Shown: one piece after another, positions 61,789-64,000 of the stretch
How the letters are laid out: every line of letters starts with the position of its first letter
How positions within the stretch are numbered: position 1 is the first letter of the stretch
Assembly: GCA_017302795.1 (NCBI GenBank)
Contig: JAFLCB010000006.1
Span: 1 to 64,000 of the forward strand
DNA: 64,000 bases
From: Deltaproteobacteria bacterium
Lineage (GTDB): Bacteria; Bdellovibrionota; Bdellovibrionia; Bdellovibrionales; JAMPXM01
Direction of reading: 5' to 3'
Notes under the pieces: model-generated
What the model was told of the DNA's origin: nothing
Seen by the model: the letters and a program-made list of their open reading frames with translations, nothing else
Database searches by the model: none
Made by a program: the position numbers and the translations under genes

Positions 61789-62853
61789 ATGAGACGCTCC
61801 AACCAGAATCAAAAAAGTTTTGTGCGAGAGCAGCCGAAGAGCATTCGTATGGCGAGAGGCGACACCTTAGAAAGAACCTTGCGAGTGATTAGGCTGCTAG
61901 AGTTAAACCCTCGTGGTTTAACCGCAACTCGAATTGAGGCACTTTTAAAAGAGGAAGATGGAATCGACGTTCACATCAAAACGGTGCGACGCGATCTAGA
62001 TGTGATTGCGACTTCAGGATTTCCAGTTGAAAAGGATGCCGAGGGTCGATACCTGCTTGCGCCGGTTGCCACGGTGTCAAAGGCCCTCGCCTTTAGTTAC
62101 GAAGAACTGATGGCACTTTACCTTGCGCGCGGGACGTTTGAGACAAATCGCGGAAGTGCCATTTTTAATCATCTACGTGGTTTCTTTGACAAACTTGAGT
62201 CCGCGCTGGGGCCCAAAGCACACAAGGGACTACAAGAACTTCGCCGACATGTCGGCATTAAGCCCGAACCTTCCTGGGCCGCGGGCGTTTCGCAAGAAGT
62301 TATGGATACGGTGCATGGAGCTTGTGCCGAAGGTCACCTTTTAAAAATCGAGTACAGATCAATTAGCGCGACAAGTGCTTCCTCTAGAGTCGTAGGGCCC
62401 GAAGCGATTTATTTTGCCGACGCCGGTGCCTACCTGGTTGCCAAGGATAGTGATAACGTACACAAGCTTTTTGCTTTGGCTCGCATTCGAAGCGCTGAAC
62501 GACTGGACGATCAGTACGTGAGTTCGGGTTTTGATTTGTCTGAATTTCTTAAAGATGGAATTGGTGTCCTGAGGGTGGGCGAAATTCAAGAGGTGCTGGT
62601 GCATGTAGACGAACCAATCGCAAGTTACATTAGCGAGCGGCGTTGGCACGAATCCCAAGTGGTGACTCGAATTTCAACTGGTATCGAGTTAAAGCTGAAA
62701 GTCCGCGTGAATGACGAGCTCGCCCGCTGGGTTCTTGGCCTTGGGCCTTCGGCGGAAGTCTTAGCGCCGCCTAACCTGCGTGAGCGAGTTCGAGTTCTCG
62801 CCAGCGAAATCTGCAATCGAATTGATACACCAAGAAAAAAATCTGCCAGCTAG
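61789..62853 (+). CDS. WYL-domain transcriptional regulator (paralogue)
   Basis: The product is 354 residues with the same layout as the regulator at 43495-44508: winged helix (LELNPRGLTATRIEALL, then KTVRRDLDVIA), WYL domain (LKIEYRSISATSASSR, AYLVAKD) and the C-terminal RVNDELARWVLGLGPSAEV, nearly identical to the paralogue. GAGGC precedes the ATG. It is not next to an obvious defence operon, so its target may be the lipoprotein/PEGA genes or the downstream gene. Confidence 0.85.
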   Translation: MRRSNQNQKSFVREQPKSIRMARGDTLERTLRVIRLLELNPRGLTATRIEALLKEEDGIDVHIKTVRRDLDVIATSGFPVEKDAEGRYLLAPVATVSKALAFSYEELMALYLARGTFETNRGSAIFNHLRGFFDKLESALGPKAHKGLQELRRHVGIKPEPSWAAGVSQEVMDTVHGACAEGHLLKIEYRSISATSASSRVVGPEAIYFADAGAYLVAKDSDNVHKLFALARIRSAERLDDQYVSSGFDLSEFLKDGIGVLRVGEIQEVLVHVDEPIASYISERRWHESQVVTRISTGIELKLKVRVNDELARWVLGLGPSAEVLAPPNLRERVRVLASEICNRIDTPRKKSAS

Positions 62854-62909
62854 TGACCTCGCCTGTCCCGAGTCTATCGCATTCTTAGGTCCAAGGATGC
62901 GGGGGTTTT

Positions 62910-64000
62910 ATGGCGAGAGAGTTAGGACCATTCGAACGAGAGCGAATTCTCCACGGCATGATGGTAGCTTACAACAATAGCGAGCCAATTTCTTCGACTT
63001 CGCTTGAGGCATTAGAAAATGAACTAACCGATGCGCAAATCAAACAGTCGACTGAAACGTTAGCAATTTATCGAACGCGGACCCACTTTCAAGACGGTAA
63101 GATCATCCACGCCTACAAAACGTTGGCCGCTGCACTTTCAAAAGACCCCCACAATCTTTTACTTCAGCTCGAGCGGCTTAGAATGTTGGATGGAATGCAG
63201 GAGCAGCTTTTATTCCTGCTTACAAAAGATTTGCATAACCCATCAGCTGAAGCGCTTTACGGGATTCTGGCCAAAGAGGGCTGGCTGAACGCAGGACATC
63301 ATTGTGGCTATTTATCGCTTTTAGTAGCGGAAAAACGCTGGCAGGAAGCAATCGAACTGGCGATACCTCTTGTCGAACTTTATCCTTCGATTCTTTCGTA
63401 CAAAGAGGCGATCGGCATTATTGCAAAACAAACACTACATCCAAGGCTGCTTGAAGCAGTGCGCGTGCGGCAAGAGGATGAACTCGGGGGCTGGGTGTCT
63501 AAGCCTCCGTCCGGCGCTGAAGCGTATGAGCTACTCGGCAATTTTAGCAGACTAAATTCAATGATCAACCACTCGCATCTCAATGAGGAAGCTGTGGCGT
63601 TGTTGAAAAAAGTGATTGGCACTGACCCAGATTCCTCGGAATACGAAATCGAACTGAAAGAGTTTTACTTCATAAAAGGCACTTTAGAAGAGCGTTTGGG
63701 TAGTGCCCTGCAGGCAGTTTTGACATTTAAAAAGTTGGTTCAGCTAGATTCCTGTCGCCTCGAATACAGAAGTGCCCTTGATCGTGCGATGCATTCGCTT
63801 TCATTAAAGCTATCGGAGGAAAGTCGAACTGAATCTTCAAAAGTGGATCTCATCGGCTTGTACCCAGTTCTAATTGAAATTGGTTTTTTGGGATACGGAT
63901 TGTTGACGCTAGTCTGCAAGGCAGAAGTGAAAGCCGGACGATCGGAACAGGCCAAATTTAAGATGCAGCAATTGGTTGCACTCAATACCTATGACTTTGA
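62910..64000 (+). CDS. Helical-repeat (TPR-like) protein, C-terminally cut by window edge
   Basis: Starting at ATG 62910 with GGGGG upstream, the frame is open to the window end (363 codons, no stop). The sequence is almost all helical with repeat-like segments such as IIHAYKTLAAALSKDPHNLL and SALQAVLTFKKLVQLDS, suggesting tetratricopeptide-like repeats. No signal peptide is visible. A shorter overlapping frame beginning at 62780 is a shadow. It may be co-transcribed with the WYL gene, 56 bp upstream. Confidence 0.65.
   Translation, partial: MARELGPFERERILHGMMVAYNNSEPISSTSLEALENELTDAQIKQSTETLAIYRTRTHFQDGKIIHAYKTLAAALSKDPHNLLLQLERLRMLDGMQEQLLFLLTKDLHNPSAEALYGILAKEGWLNAGHHCGYLSLLVAEKRWQEAIELAIPLVELYPSILSYKEAIGIIAKQTLHPRLLEAVRVRQEDELGGWVSKPPSGAEAYELLGNFSRLNSMINHSHLNEEAVALLKKVIGTDPDSSEYEIELKEFYFIKGTLEERLGSALQAVLTFKKLVQLDSCRLEYRSALDRAMHSLSLKLSEESRTESSKVDLIGLYPVLIEIGFLGYGLLTLVCKAEVKAGRSEQAKFKMQQLVALNTYDF

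Overview
The window looks like accessory DNA of a Gram-negative bacterium, most likely a Bdellovibrionota member. The evidence is many lipobox and Sec-signal proteins, an outer-membrane-barrel-like protein, a DUF4423/TIGR02147-like protein of the kind abundant in Bdellovibrio, and moderate G+C. This placement is inference from protein style; there is no rRNA or other marker gene, and I see no tRNA or CRISPR array.

Layout. (1) 1-3.6 kb: the end of an IS3-family element, a lipoprotein, and a two-gene nucleotidyltransferase toxin-antitoxin candidate behind a symmetric four-half-site operator. (2) 3.9-13.5 kb, minus strand: a compact operon in the order of the vir operon (lipoproteins, VirB2, B3, B4, B5-position, B6, B8, B9-like, B10-like). 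It runs into a ribbon-helix-helix-like regulator, an excisionase-like protein and a tyrosine integrase. No relaxase, VirD4 or VirB11 is present. (3) 13.6-17.9 kb: two XRE regulators with probable operators, exported proteins and an outer membrane protein. (4) 18.1-25.0 kb: a Zorya-type anti-phage system in the permuted order zorD-zorA-zorB-zorC, followed by a convergent UPF1-like SF1 helicase. (5) 27.0-29.1 kb: a tightly overlapped three-gene operon of a ribbon-helix-helix protein, a radical SAM enzyme and an ASCH-domain protein. (6) 44.5-29.1 kb, minus strand: a probable seven-gene operon of a WYL regulator, a PD-(D/E)XK nuclease, two small membrane proteins, a SNF2 helicase, a 1434-residue adenine-type DNA methylase and an 1828-residue DEAD/DUF1998 helicase. 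The last three resemble class 1 DISARM (DrmD, DrmMI, fused DrmA-DrmB), and the giant helicase also resembles DruE of Druantia. (7) 44.8-64 kb: a NERD-SF1 helicase, an ankyrin-like/DUF3293 fusion, RmuC, two histone-deacetylase-fold enzymes (one with foreign composition), an ADP-ribosylglycohydrolase, a DUF2779 protein, envelope lipoproteins, a PEGA-like protein, a second WYL regulator, and a partial helical-repeat protein at the right edge.

How it works together: 18-45 kb reads as a defence island. Zorya would sense envelope perturbation through a ZorA/ZorB motor and pass the signal to the DNA-acting ZorC/ZorD. The methylase-helicase operon would distinguish modified self DNA from incoming DNA. 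The integrase-linked VirB-like operon suggests that at least the left part is, or was, an integrative element. The best candidates for undescribed biology are the DISARM/Druantia-like operon with its extra nuclease and membrane proteins, and the RHH-radical SAM-ASCH operon.
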